Origin: Bradyrhizobium ottawaense | GTDB taxonomy: Bacteria; Pseudomonadota; Alphaproteobacteria; Rhizobiales; Xanthobacteraceae | Reading direction: 5' to 3' | DNA length: 64,000 bases | Assembly: GCF_900099825.1 (NCBI RefSeq) | Contig: NZ_LT629693.1 | Span: forward strand, 1,240,001 to 1,304,000 | Part shown: one piece after another, positions 1 to 8,907 of the stretch | How the letters are laid out: every line of letters begins with the position of its first letter | Position numbering within the stretch: the first letter of the stretch is position 1 | Made by a program: the position numbers and the translations under genes | Notes under the pieces: model-generated | Database searches by the model: none | Told to the model about the DNA's origin: nothing | What the model saw: only the letters and a program-made list of their open reading frames with translations

Positions 1-234
1 GCCGCTAAAGCCCGCCGCCAGCAGCTCCTCGAACATCACGGTGACCTTGACGCCGTTCGGCGTCGCCAGCGAATAGAGCTGGAACGGATGCTTGCCGACC
101 GGCAGCTCCTTGTCATGCGTGGGACCTGCGATCGGGCGGTTGATGCTGGCGAAGCGGCCGCCGCTCCCCTTGTTCCAGGTCCAGACTTTGGGCGGAGTAT
201 ACTCGGACGGGTCGGTGACGGGGGCGTCGGTCAT
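1..234 (-). CDS. yghU: YghU-type glutathione S-transferase (partial)
   Basis: Only the first 78 codons are in the window; the gene runs off the left edge. The N-terminus (MTDAPVTDPSEYTPPKVWTW, then KGSGGRFASINRPIAGPTH and LPVGKHPFQLYSLATPNG) matches from memory the N-terminal extension and start of the thioredoxin fold of E. coli YghU, a nu-class glutathione transferase with disulfide-bond reductase activity. It is cytoplasmic by inference, with no signal peptide. It is transcribed away from the Liv operon that follows. The start is the ATG at 234. The family call rests on the N-terminus alone. Confidence 0.82.
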   Translation of the reverse strand, partial: MTDAPVTDPSEYTPPKVWTWNKGSGGRFASINRPIAGPTHDKELPVGKHPFQLYSLATPNGVKVTVMFEELLAAGFSG

Positions 235-444
235 TGTTTTTGGCTCCAGGCTCTTTCGGCCGTGTCTGGGAATAGACGATCCTGCCGCAAGGCGGAATTA
301 TGTTGCGTGTGCGGGGCGCACAAGAGGGAGGCACCGTCGCCGGACAAATCGTTGTGGCGGCCGGCGCAGTCTCCATGTTACGGTTTCGTCCAAGCACCGC
401 AACAAAAACAATAAAGCGGGCAAACATCAGGGGAGAGATGCACC
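235..444. promoter_or_regulatory. Divergent intergenic region upstream of Liv operon 1
   Basis: A 210-bp gap between the yghU-like gene (leftward) and the Liv binding-protein gene (rightward) must hold both promoters. I see no convincing -35/-10 pair. A purine-rich Shine-Dalgarno (AGGGGAGAG, about 429-437) lies just upstream of the ATG at 445. Confidence 0.4.
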
Positions 445-1692
445 ATGCTGCGAGGCAAGTGGTTAGCCGTGTTCTCTGGAATCGTGATGGCGATCGCAAG
501 CTGCGGTCATGCCAGCGCCCAAGCCACCATCAAGGTCGCCTACACCGACCCGCTTTCAGGACCTTTCGCCCAGGTCGGCGACGCCAACCTGAAGCAGATG
601 CAATACATCATCGACTACATCAATTCGAAGGGCGGCGCGCTCGGCAAGAAGTTCGAGCTGGTGCCGTTCGACAACAAGTCGCAGCCTTCGGACGCGCTGA
701 TCGCGCTGAAGAGCGCCACCGACCAGAACATGCCCTTCATCATGCAGTGCAGCGGCTCCAACATCGCCGCCGCCCTGATCGATGCGACCAACAAGCACAA
801 CGAGCGCAACCCCGATAACCGCATCATCTACCTGAACTGCGGTGCGGTGGCGCCGGAGCTCACCAACGAGCAGTGCAGCTTCTGGCATTTCCGCTTCGAC
901 CTGCACGCCGGCATGAAGGCCGAGGTGATGGTCCGCGCGTTGCCGAAGGACACCACCAAGGTCTACCTGATCAACCAGGATTACCTGTTCGGACAATCGG
1001 TGCAGCGCGAGGTGAAGAACTACCTCACCAAGCTCAGACCCGACGTCCAGGTCGTCGGTGACGAACTGATCCCGCTCGGCAAGATCAAGGACTTCTCGCC
1101 CTACATCACCAAGATCAAGGCCTCGGGCGCGCAGGCGCTGCTGACCGGCAACTGGGGCCCGGACATGAACCTCCTGATCAAGGCCGGCGTCGATGCCGGC
1201 GCCGACCTGCACTACTACACCTTCTATGCGCATCTTGCCGGCGGCCCGACCGCGATCGGCGCCGGCGGTGACAACCGCGTGCTGGCGGTGATGTCGTTCG
1301 GCGAAAACGTGGCGCCCGCCATCGGCAACAAGGAAGCCGAAGCCTTTGCCGAAGGTTTTCGCGAAAAGCACAAGTTCGACTTCTCCGCCGCCGGCTTCCG
1401 CACCATCTTCGAATACCTGCAGGCGGCCGTGAACAAGGCGGGCTCGGTCGATGCGACCAAGATCGCAACCGCGATGGAAGACCTGTCGCTCAAGGACTTC
1501 CTCGGCTTCGATACCAAGATGCGCAAGGATGATCACCAGATCATCAGCGAGTACTTCGTCGGTACCTTCAAGAAGGGCGTGAAATACGACGCCGAAGGCA
1601 CCGGCCTCGGCTGGGAGAACACGGCGACCATCCTCGCCAAGGATATCGACCAGCCCAACACCTGCAAGATGAAGCGCCCGAGCGGAGCCTGA
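445..1692 (+). CDS. Branched-chain amino acid-type ABC transporter substrate-binding protein
   Basis: A periplasmic binding protein (415 aa) of the LivJ/LivK (Peripla_BP_6) type that delivers ligand to the permease encoded downstream. Residues 1-26 form a signal peptide ending in SAQ/A; a cysteine at residue 20 (context IASC) also resembles a lipobox, so a lipoprotein is possible. The mature start TIKVAYTDPLSGPFAQVG is typical of the family. It is the first gene of livK-H-M-G-F, and a strong hairpin separates it from livH. The ligand cannot be told from sequence; many paralogues of this family bind aromatic or organic acids rather than leucine. The neighbouring ketone-oxidation genes make a hydrophobic catabolic substrate conceivable (inference). 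Confidence 0.88.
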   Translation: MLRGKWLAVFSGIVMAIASCGHASAQATIKVAYTDPLSGPFAQVGDANLKQMQYIIDYINSKGGALGKKFELVPFDNKSQPSDALIALKSATDQNMPFIMQCSGSNIAAALIDATNKHNERNPDNRIIYLNCGAVAPELTNEQCSFWHFRFDLHAGMKAEVMVRALPKDTTKVYLINQDYLFGQSVQREVKNYLTKLRPDVQVVGDELIPLGKIKDFSPYITKIKASGAQALLTGNWGPDMNLLIKAGVDAGADLHYYTFYAHLAGGPTAIGAGGDNRVLAVMSFGENVAPAIGNKEAEAFAEGFREKHKFDFSAAGFRTIFEYLQAAVNKAGSVDATKIATAMEDLSLKDFLGFDTKMRKDDHQIISEYFVGTFKKGVKYDAEGTGLGWENTATILAKDIDQPNTCKMKRPSGA

Positions 1693-1705
1693 CCGACATA
1701 CCAGC

Positions 1706-1732
1706 CGCCCGCTTCCATGATGGAAGCGGGCG
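1706..1732 (+). promoter_or_regulatory. Perfect hairpin between binding-protein gene and livH
   Basis: Inverted repeat with perfect 12-bp arms (CGCCCGCTTCCA at 1706-1717, complement at 1721-1732) and a 3-base loop, 14 bases after the binding-protein stop. No U-run follows, so it looks like an mRNA-stabilising or partial-attenuation stem rather than a full terminator. Such stems commonly let the binding protein be made in excess over the permease. Confidence 0.7.
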
Positions 1733-1759
1733 TCGCGCTTTGCGGGTGGGCCCTGTGTG

Positions 1760-2707
1760 ATGGAAGTCTTTGTCGTCTCGCTTTTGAATGGCCTCGTTTA
1801 CGGCATGCTGTTGTTCATGCTCGCGAGCGGGCTGACGCTCATCCTCAGCATGATGGGCGTGCTCAACTTCGCGCATGCCAGCGCCTACATGCTCGGCGCG
1901 TATTTCGCCTACACGATCAGCGTCTATATCGGCTTCTGGCCGGCGCTGGTCATCGCCCCCCTGCTCTGCGGACTGATCGGCGCCGGCATCGAAATGTTCG
2001 GGCTGCGGCGCGTCCACCGCAACGGCCACATCGCCGAACTGCTGTTCACCTTCGGTCTCGCGCTGCTGATTGAAAAGGGCGTGCAGATGACCTGGGGCCT
2101 GCTGCCGGTGCCCTACCGGGTGCCGGAGCTGCTGGATTTCCCGCTGTTCAGGGTCTACGGCACGCAATTCCCGGCCTACCGCGCCTTTATGTTGGTGATA
2201 TCCGCGCTGATGTTCGGCGCGATCTGGCTCGGGCTGACACGTACGCGCATTGGCCTCGTGATCCAGGCCGCCCTCACCCATCCCGACATGGCCTCGGCGC
2301 TGGGCCATAACGTGCCGCGCATCTTTACCCTCGTCTTTGCCGCCGGCACGGCGCTGGCCGGCCTCGCCGGCGTGATCGGCGGCAACTACCAGGTCACGGA
2401 GCCTGCGATGGCCTTTACGATGGGGCCAATCGTGTTCGTCGTGGTGGTGTTCGGCGGGCTCGGTTCGCTGGCCGGCTGCTTTATCGCCTCAATATTGATG
2501 GGGCTGATCCAGACCTTTGCCGTCGTGTTCGACGTCTCGCTGGCGGATTTGCTGGCCAAGTTTGGATACACGGTGACGTCGAGCACGCCGTTCGCCGAGG
2601 TCCTCAACGTGACCCTGCCGCGGGTCGGCGCGCTGTTGCCGTTCCTGATGATGGTGCTGATCCTGGTGTTCCGGCCGCGTGGACTGATGGGGACGCGCGA
2701 TACATGA
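1760..2707 (+). CDS. livH: Branched-chain amino acid ABC transporter permease LivH
   Basis: Inner-membrane permease (315 aa) with the LivH/LivM fold. The start FVVSLLNGLVYGMLLFMLASGLTL and the loop GVLNFAHASAYMLGAYFAY are diagnostic, and the end VFRPRGLMG is the usual LivH C-terminus. About eight hydrophobic segments are visible. The ATG at 1760 is chosen over an in-frame GTG one codon upstream. Its stop overlaps the livM start (ATGA at 2704-2707), implying translational coupling. It should pair with LivM to form the membrane channel. Confidence 0.92.
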   Translation: MEVFVVSLLNGLVYGMLLFMLASGLTLILSMMGVLNFAHASAYMLGAYFAYTISVYIGFWPALVIAPLLCGLIGAGIEMFGLRRVHRNGHIAELLFTFGLALLIEKGVQMTWGLLPVPYRVPELLDFPLFRVYGTQFPAYRAFMLVISALMFGAIWLGLTRTRIGLVIQAALTHPDMASALGHNVPRIFTLVFAAGTALAGLAGVIGGNYQVTEPAMAFTMGPIVFVVVVFGGLGSLAGCFIASILMGLIQTFAVVFDVSLADLLAKFGYTVTSSTPFAEVLNVTLPRVGALLPFLMMVLILVFRPRGLMGTRDT

Positions 2708-3989
2708 CCATGCTGCGCCGCCATTGGCCTTCATATCTTCCCTGGATTCTCGCCTTCGTCATCCTGCTCGCGATCCCGTTCCTGTTCTACGACTGGGGCA
2801 AGGGCCGTCATTCCGGCTTCGTGCTGACCCTGATGAGCGAGATCGGCGTGATGGCGATCTTCGCGCTGTCCTACAACATGCTGATGGGCCAGGCCGGCCT
2901 GCTGTCGTTCGGACACGCCGTGCTGCTCGGGATGGGCGCCTACTGTGCCGCGCATGTCGTCCTTCTCGTCAAGGCGGGCACGATCTGGCTGCCGACCGAA
3001 CTGGTGCCGCTGGCCGGCGGGCTCGGCGGGCTGTTCTTCGGCTTCGTGTTCGGCTGGCTGGTGACCAAGCAGCGCGCCACGGCGTTCGCGATGATCACGA
3101 TGGGGCTCGGCGAACTGGTCTCGGCCGCGGCGCTGATGTTCATGGGATTCTTTGGCGGCGAAGGCGGCATCAGCGTCGACCGCGTGATGGACACCAGCCT
3201 GTTCGGCCTCAGTTACTCCTCGCCGTGGCAGGTTTACTGCCTGGTGCTGGTCTGGGCCTTCATCGCCGCCGTGCTGATGAAGCTGCAAACCCAGACCCCG
3301 CTCGGCAGCATCGCCAACGCCACCCGCGACAATTTCGAGCGCGCCCAGTTCGTCGGCTACGATCCGCGGATGGTGCGGCTCTATCAATTCGCGCTATCCG
3401 GCTTCTTCGCCGGCATCGGCGGCGGGCTCTATGTGCTGATCTACGAGATCGTCACCTTCGATACGGTGTCGGCGGGGAAATCCGCCAACGCGCTGCTCGC
3501 GGTCTATATCGGCGGCGCCGGCGGCTTCTTCGGACCGATCCTCGGCACCATCGTGGTGGTGCTGCTGCAGAGCGGCGTCAGCCTGCTCAGCAATGCCTGG
3601 CTGCTCTATGTCGGCATTCTCTTCATCGTCATGGTGATGTACGCGCCGGGCGGGCTGATCGGGCTGATCTTCATGCACATGCCGATCTGGCGCGCCGGGC
3701 GGATGCGCGAGCTGCTGCTGCCCTATGCGCGGGCGTTTCCCGCGGCGCTCCTGGTCATGCTGGGCTTCGTGCTGCTGGTGGAGCTCGCCTCCTTCACCAC
3801 CATCGGCGCCGCGCAGGGCAAGAAATTCTCGATCGGCGGCCACCTCATCGACACCACGGCGCCGCTACCCTGGGTGATCGCGCTCGCAGCGCTGGTGCTC
3901 GGCACGCTATGGCTGCGCCGCGAAGCCCGCGGTTTCCGCAAGCGCTGGGACGCCGTGACCGAAGATATCAAGCTACGGGGGGCGATGTC

Positions 3990-3993
<4 letters not shown>
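2704..3993 (+). CDS. livM: Branched-chain amino acid ABC transporter permease LivM
   Basis: Second permease subunit (429 aa, close to E. coli LivM in length). The segment SYNMLMGQAGLLSFGHAVLLG is the hallmark of LivM, and the EAA-like cytoplasmic loop with NATRDNFERAQFVGYDPRMVRL is also present. After the core, residues about 340-410 add two further hydrophobic segments. It overlaps livH by four bases at its start, and its stop overlaps the GTG start of livG. Confidence 0.92.
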
Positions 3994-4753
<760 letters not shown>

Positions 4754-4757
<4 letters not shown>

Positions 4758-5452
4758 TGCTCGAGGTCCGCGATCTCCACGCCTATTACGGCAAGAGCCA
4801 CATCCTGCAAGGCGTCGACCTCTCCGTCGATCAGGGCGAGATCGTCAGCCTGCTCGGCCGCAACGGGGTCGGCCGCTCGACCGCCTGCAAGACCATCATG
4901 GGGCTGCTGCCGCCGGTCGGAAGTGTTGCCTTCAAGGGCCGCTCGATCGCGGGGCTCAGGCCCGACCAGATCGCCCATCTCGGGATCGGCTACGTGCCCG
5001 AAGACCGCCAGGTGTTTCCCGGCCTCACCGTGAAACAGAACCTCGAGCTCGGGATGAAGCGCGCCGGCGTCGAAGGGCGCTGGAAGTTCGCCGACGTGTT
5101 CGCGCTGTTTCCCAACCTCGCCGCGCGCCAGGACAATCCCGCCGGCGTGCTGTCGGGCGGCGAGCAGCAAATGTTGACGATGTGCCGTACCCTGATGGGC
5201 GACCCTGATCTGGTCATCATCGACGAGCCGACCGAGGGCCTCGCGCCCAAACTGGTCGAGCAGGTCGGCACCCTGCTGGACGAAATCGCCAAGCGCGGCA
5301 CGGCGATTCTTTTGGTGGAGCAGAAGCTCACCATCGCGCTACGGATTTCCCGCCGCCTCTACGTCATGGGCCACGGCCGCATCGTGTTCGAGGGCACGCC
5401 GGCGGCGCTCGCCGCCAACGCCGGCGTGCGCAAGGAGTGGCTGGAGGTTTAG
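4754..5452 (+). CDS. livF: Branched-chain amino acid ABC transporter ATP-binding protein LivF (Walker A K to R)
   Basis: Second ABC ATPase of the operon (232 aa), starting at the ATGATG that overlaps the livG stop. The C-motif VLSGGEQQM and Walker B LVIIDEPTEGLAP are normal. The Walker A reads GRNGVGRST (residues 35-43): the lysine that contacts the ATP phosphates is arginine, read directly from codon CGC. LivG of the same transporter keeps the lysine, so this would make an asymmetric ATPase pair. Downstream there are only repeat elements, so this is the end of the operon. Confidence 0.9.
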
Positions 5453-5458
5453 GCCTCG

Positions 5459-5585
5459 TGTCCCGGACGCGGTGCAGCGTGTAACGCTGCTCCGCAGCGC
5501 CGGGACCCACCGCCGTAGTATGTGGACCCCGGATCAGCAGCGCACCACGCCGTAAGCACGGCGCGCTGCGCAGCATCCGGGGAAC
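5459..5585. repeat. Intergenic inverted repeat, family D
   Basis: Starts GTGTCCCGGACGCGGTGCAG and ends in GCATCCGGGG, with internal complementary GC-rich arms (e.g. CGCCGTAAGCACGGCG near 5548). It lies between the convergent livF and monooxygenase genes. A shorter relative lies at 25959-25990. It could fold into an extended stem in either transcript. Confidence 0.6.
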
Positions 5586-5610
5586 AGCGTCCCTGCGGCA
5601 TTTACTCACC

Positions 5611-5693
5611 GTCATTGCGAGGAGCGAAGCGACGAAGCAATCCATTCTTTCTTGGCGCGGCCAGATGGATTGCTTCGCTTCGCTCGCAATGAC
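5611..5693. repeat. Intergenic inverted repeat, family A copy 1
   Basis: Begins GTCATTGCGAGGAGCGAAGC and ends with the near-complement TTCGCTCGCAATGAC, giving a roughly 30-bp-arm palindrome. Related copies lie at 8741-8848, 29312-29394 and 38228-38370. Confidence 0.8.
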
Positions 5694-5701
5694 GGCGGCG
5701 G

Positions 5702-7357
5702 TTACGACGCTGCGCGTTTTTTCTGTTCCGCCGCCGCCATCACGAACCCCTCATAGCCCTTCGCCGCGACGTCGTTGCAGATCTGCCGGTACGGCCCGAC
5801 GCCGCCGATATAGGGCATGAAGATCCGGGGCTTGCCGGGGACGTTGGCGCCCATGTACCAGGAATTGGCTTGCGGATAGAGGGTGGCGTAGGCGACCTCG
5901 TTGACATGGGCCACCCATTTGTCCTCCGCGTCGACTGCGGCTTCCATGGTGTCGAGGCCGCGGTCGCGCATATAGGAGATGCAATCGGCGATCCAGTCGA
6001 CATGCTGCTCGATCGAAACGATCATGTTCGACAGCACCGACGGACTGCCCGGTCCGGTGATGACAAAGAGGTTGGGAAAGCCTGAACTCATCAGGCCGAG
6101 ATAGGTGCGCGGACCCGCGGCCCATTTGTCGTTCAGCGTCTGGCCGCCGCGGCCGTGAATGTCGATCTTGGCCACGGAACCCGTCATGGCGTCGAAGCCG
6201 GTGGCAAGAACCAGCGCATCGACCTCGTAGTCCTTAGCCCCGGTGCGCACCGCGTTTTCGGTGATTTCCTCGATCGGGTTCGACTTGATGTCGACCAGGG
6301 TAACGTTCGCCCGGTTGAAGGTCTTGAAATAATCGGTATCGATGCAGATGCGCTTGGAGCCGATCGGATGGTTGTTCGGCTGCAGCAGTTTTGCAGTCTG
6401 GGGATCCTCGACGATCTCGGCGATCTTCTCGCGGACAAAATTGGCGGCGGTGTCGTTGGCCGCCTGCTCCAGCGCGAGGTTGTTGTAGACCGACATGAAG
6501 GTGAGCCCGCCGCTGGTCCAGCGCGCCTCGTATTTCGCGCGGCGTTCGTTGTCGCCATCGTCGAGTGCGCCGCGGTCGGGCATTTCGGTATAGATGCCGT
6601 TGCGTGCGATCTCGCGCGCGAACTGCCGGATTTCCGGATAGCGCGAGCGAAACGATTGCCGCTCCTGTTCGGTGAGCTCGGCATTGCGGGCGGGAATCGA
6701 GAAATTCGCGGTGCGCTGAAACACGGTCAACTGGCTCGCCTGCTCGGCGATGATGGGCACCGACTGGATCGCCGACGACCCGGTTCCGATCACGCCGACG
6801 CGCAGGCCGGTGAAGGCGACCTCCTCGTGCGGCCAGTGCCCGGTGTGATAGACCTTGCCCTTGAAGCCATCGAGCCCCCTGATGTCGGGCATTTTTGCGT
6901 TCGACAGGCAGCCGGTGGCGAGCACGAAAAACTTGGCCATCACGGTATTGCCGTCGGACGTCGCGACCGACCAGAGATTCGCCGCCTCGTCGAACACGGC
7001 CCGCTCGACCCTGGTATTGAACTGGATGTCCGGCCGCAGATTGAAACGGTCGGCGACATGGTTGGCGTATTTCAGGATTTCGGGTTGCGGCGCGTAGCGC
7101 TCGCTCCAATCCCATTCCTGCTGCAGCTCTTCCGAGAACGAATAGGAATATTGCATGCTCTCGACGTCGCAGCGCGCACCGGGATAGCGGTTCCAGTACC
7201 AGGTGCCGCCGACGCCATCGCCCTGCTCATAGACCCGCGCCGTCATGCCCTGCTGGCGCAACCGGTGCAGCATGTACATGCCGGCAAAGCCCGCACCGAC
7301 CACGACGACATCGTAGGACGTGGCGGGTTTGCCGGAGACGGATGGTGAGGCGGGCAT
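5702..7357 (-). CDS. Flavin-dependent Baeyer-Villiger monooxygenase (type I)
   Basis: FAD- and NADPH-dependent enzyme (551 aa) that would insert oxygen next to a ketone to give an ester or lactone. The FAD Rossmann motif GAGFAG is at residues 21-26, the NADP motif GTGSSA at 191-196, and between them is the Baeyer-Villiger fingerprint FxGxxxHTxxWP, seen as FKGKVYHTGHWP at 165-176. That fingerprint separates it from ordinary flavin monooxygenases. Length is normal for the cyclohexanone/phenylacetone monooxygenase group. It is divergent from the nitronate-monooxygenase-like gene across 238 bp, so the two may be co-regulated. The substrate is unknown. Confidence 0.9.
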   Translation of the reverse strand: MPASPSVSGKPATSYDVVVVGAGFAGMYMLHRLRQQGMTARVYEQGDGVGGTWYWNRYPGARCDVESMQYSYSFSEELQQEWDWSERYAPQPEILKYANHVADRFNLRPDIQFNTRVERAVFDEAANLWSVATSDGNTVMAKFFVLATGCLSNAKMPDIRGLDGFKGKVYHTGHWPHEEVAFTGLRVGVIGTGSSAIQSVPIIAEQASQLTVFQRTANFSIPARNAELTEQERQSFRSRYPEIRQFAREIARNGIYTEMPDRGALDDGDNERRAKYEARWTSGGLTFMSVYNNLALEQAANDTAANFVREKIAEIVEDPQTAKLLQPNNHPIGSKRICIDTDYFKTFNRANVTLVDIKSNPIEEITENAVRTGAKDYEVDALVLATGFDAMTGSVAKIDIHGRGGQTLNDKWAAGPRTYLGLMSSGFPNLFVITGPGSPSVLSNMIVSIEQHVDWIADCISYMRDRGLDTMEAAVDAEDKWVAHVNEVAYATLYPQANSWYMGANVPGKPRIFMPYIGGVGPYRQICNDVAAKGYEGFVMAAAEQKKRAAS

Positions 7358-7595
7358 GGATCTGGACTCCCAAGATTCTTGTTTATTTGCCTGACAGCAT
7401 TCTATCCGCAGCGTGAAAGCGCAAGAGACAAATCGCCCCGTCTGGTTTGCATATTTTGCGGCGTGGAATGCGTAGAAATACCTGCCGGAAACCCGCTTGG
7501 CTTTCCCGCCCCCGATGCGCTAGCGTCGGCCGACACCGCACGTCAAAGTCAAGAATTGAGCGGCCGCCCAATGGCCGACAGGGAGCGAAACCGCT
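7358..7595. promoter_or_regulatory. Divergent intergenic region between monooxygenase genes
   Basis: A 238-bp spacer that must contain the divergent promoters of the Baeyer-Villiger monooxygenase and the nitronate-monooxygenase-like gene. Short open frames here have no coding character. Only a weak GGGAG precedes the ATG at 7596. No clear operator was seen. Confidence 0.35.
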
Positions 7596-8729
7596 ATGAA
7601 ATCGCCGATCTGCGACATGCTGGGAATTGAGTTCCCGCTGCTGGCCTTCAGCCACTGCCGCGACGTGGTTGCAGCCGTCAGTCGCGCCGGCGGCTTTGGC
7701 GTGCTGGGCGCTACCGCGCACTCCCCGGAATCGCTCGAGCAGGAACTGAAATGGATCGACGATCATTGCGACGGCAAGCCCTACGGGCTCGACGTGCTGA
7801 TCCCCGAGAACATTTCAACCGCCGGTGAAAAGGACGTCACCTGGAAGAGCCTGGAGGCGCGGATTTCGCCGCAGCATCGCGACTTCACTCGCGGGTTGCT
7901 GAAGAAATACGGCATCGAACTGACGACGGCCAACGTCGCCGACAACCAGCCGCAGCCGTTCGATGCGCAGCGCGCGCTGGAACTGCTGGATGTTTCATTC
8001 CAGCATCCGATCAAGCTGATCGCGAATGCGCTGGGCGTGCCGCCGAAGGCGATGATCGACAAGGGCAGGAAGCATAATGTCCCGGTCGCGGCTTTGGTCG
8101 GCGCCAAGGAACACGCGCTGCGCCAGGTCGCGGCCGGCGTCGACATTCTGGTGGTGCAGGGCACCGAGGCCGGCGGCCATTGCGGCGAGGTCTCGACCAT
8201 GGTGCTGGTGCCCGAGGTGATCAAGGCGATCAAGCCGATCCGCGACGTGCCGGTGCTCGCCGCCGGCGGCATCATGACCGGACGCCAGATGGCGGCCTGC
8301 ATGGCGATGGGCGCGGCCGGCGCCTGGACCGGCTCGGTCTGGCTCGCCACCGTCGAGTCCGAAACCACCGAAATCTTCCGCGAGAAGATGATCGCGGCCT
8401 CCTCCCGTGACGCCATTCGCTCCAAGGGCCGCACCGGCAAGCCCGCGCGGCAACTGCGCTCGGTGTGGACCGATGCCTGGGACCGTGGCCCCGACAGCCC
8501 CGGCGCACTGCCGATGCCGCTGCAAAGCATCATCAGCCGCGACGCCTTCAACTCGATCGACCGCGCCGCTGCCGCCGGCAATGCGCAGGCACGCGACCTC
8601 GTCAGTTATTTCGTCGGTCAGGGCGTCGGCCTGATCGACAGCGTGAAATCCGCCGGCGCCGTGGTGCAGGAATTCAAGGAAGATTTCGTCGACGCGGTCG
8701 AGCACATGAACGCGTTAATGGAGGAGTGA
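7596..8729 (+). CDS. Nitronate monooxygenase / 2-nitropropane dioxygenase-family flavoprotein
   Basis: FMN-binding TIM-barrel protein (377 aa). The N-terminus SPICDMLGIEFPLL, the phosphate-binding motif QGTEAGGH (residues 188-195) and AAGGI (222-226) mark the nitronate monooxygenase / FabK-like superfamily. In Bradyrhizobium-type genomes such proteins often sit in lipid or xenobiotic catabolic clusters, where the real reaction is unproven; alternatives are enoyl reductase or alkyl nitronate oxidation. It is followed by the thiolase-like gene in the same direction, after a repeat element. Confidence 0.85.
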   Translation: MKSPICDMLGIEFPLLAFSHCRDVVAAVSRAGGFGVLGATAHSPESLEQELKWIDDHCDGKPYGLDVLIPENISTAGEKDVTWKSLEARISPQHRDFTRGLLKKYGIELTTANVADNQPQPFDAQRALELLDVSFQHPIKLIANALGVPPKAMIDKGRKHNVPVAALVGAKEHALRQVAAGVDILVVQGTEAGGHCGEVSTMVLVPEVIKAIKPIRDVPVLAAGGIMTGRQMAACMAMGAAGAWTGSVWLATVESETTEIFREKMIAASSRDAIRSKGRTGKPARQLRSVWTDAWDRGPDSPGALPMPLQSIISRDAFNSIDRAAAAGNAQARDLVSYFVGQGVGLIDSVKSAGAVVQEFKEDFVDAVEHMNALMEE

Positions 8730-8740
8730 TCCCCTCTCCC

Positions 8741-8848
8741 GTCATTGCCTGCAACAAACGCGAAGTGTTTGTGCAAGGGAGCGCAGCGACGAAGCAATCC
8801 ATACTTTCTTTGCCGCGCCATGGATTGCTTCGCTTCGCTCGCAATGAC
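8741..8848. repeat. Intergenic inverted repeat, family A copy 2
   Basis: Starts GTCATTGCCTGCAACAAACG and ends CTTCGCTCGCAATGAC. It is longer than copy 1 because the left arm carries an insert containing CGCGAAGTGTTTGTGCAAGG; copy 4 at 38228 shares that insert. It separates two genes of the same direction. Confidence 0.78.
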
Positions 8849-8907
8849 GGATGAAAGAGCGGCGCCCGCGCAAAGAACCAATCGTCCAGAAAGCAAAGCA
8901 AGAAAAA

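Noticed and set aside
2724..3989. Extension of livG upstream through livM
   Set aside because: The frame is open by chance; livM is clearly coded in another frame and a GTG with a ribosome site starts livG at 3990.
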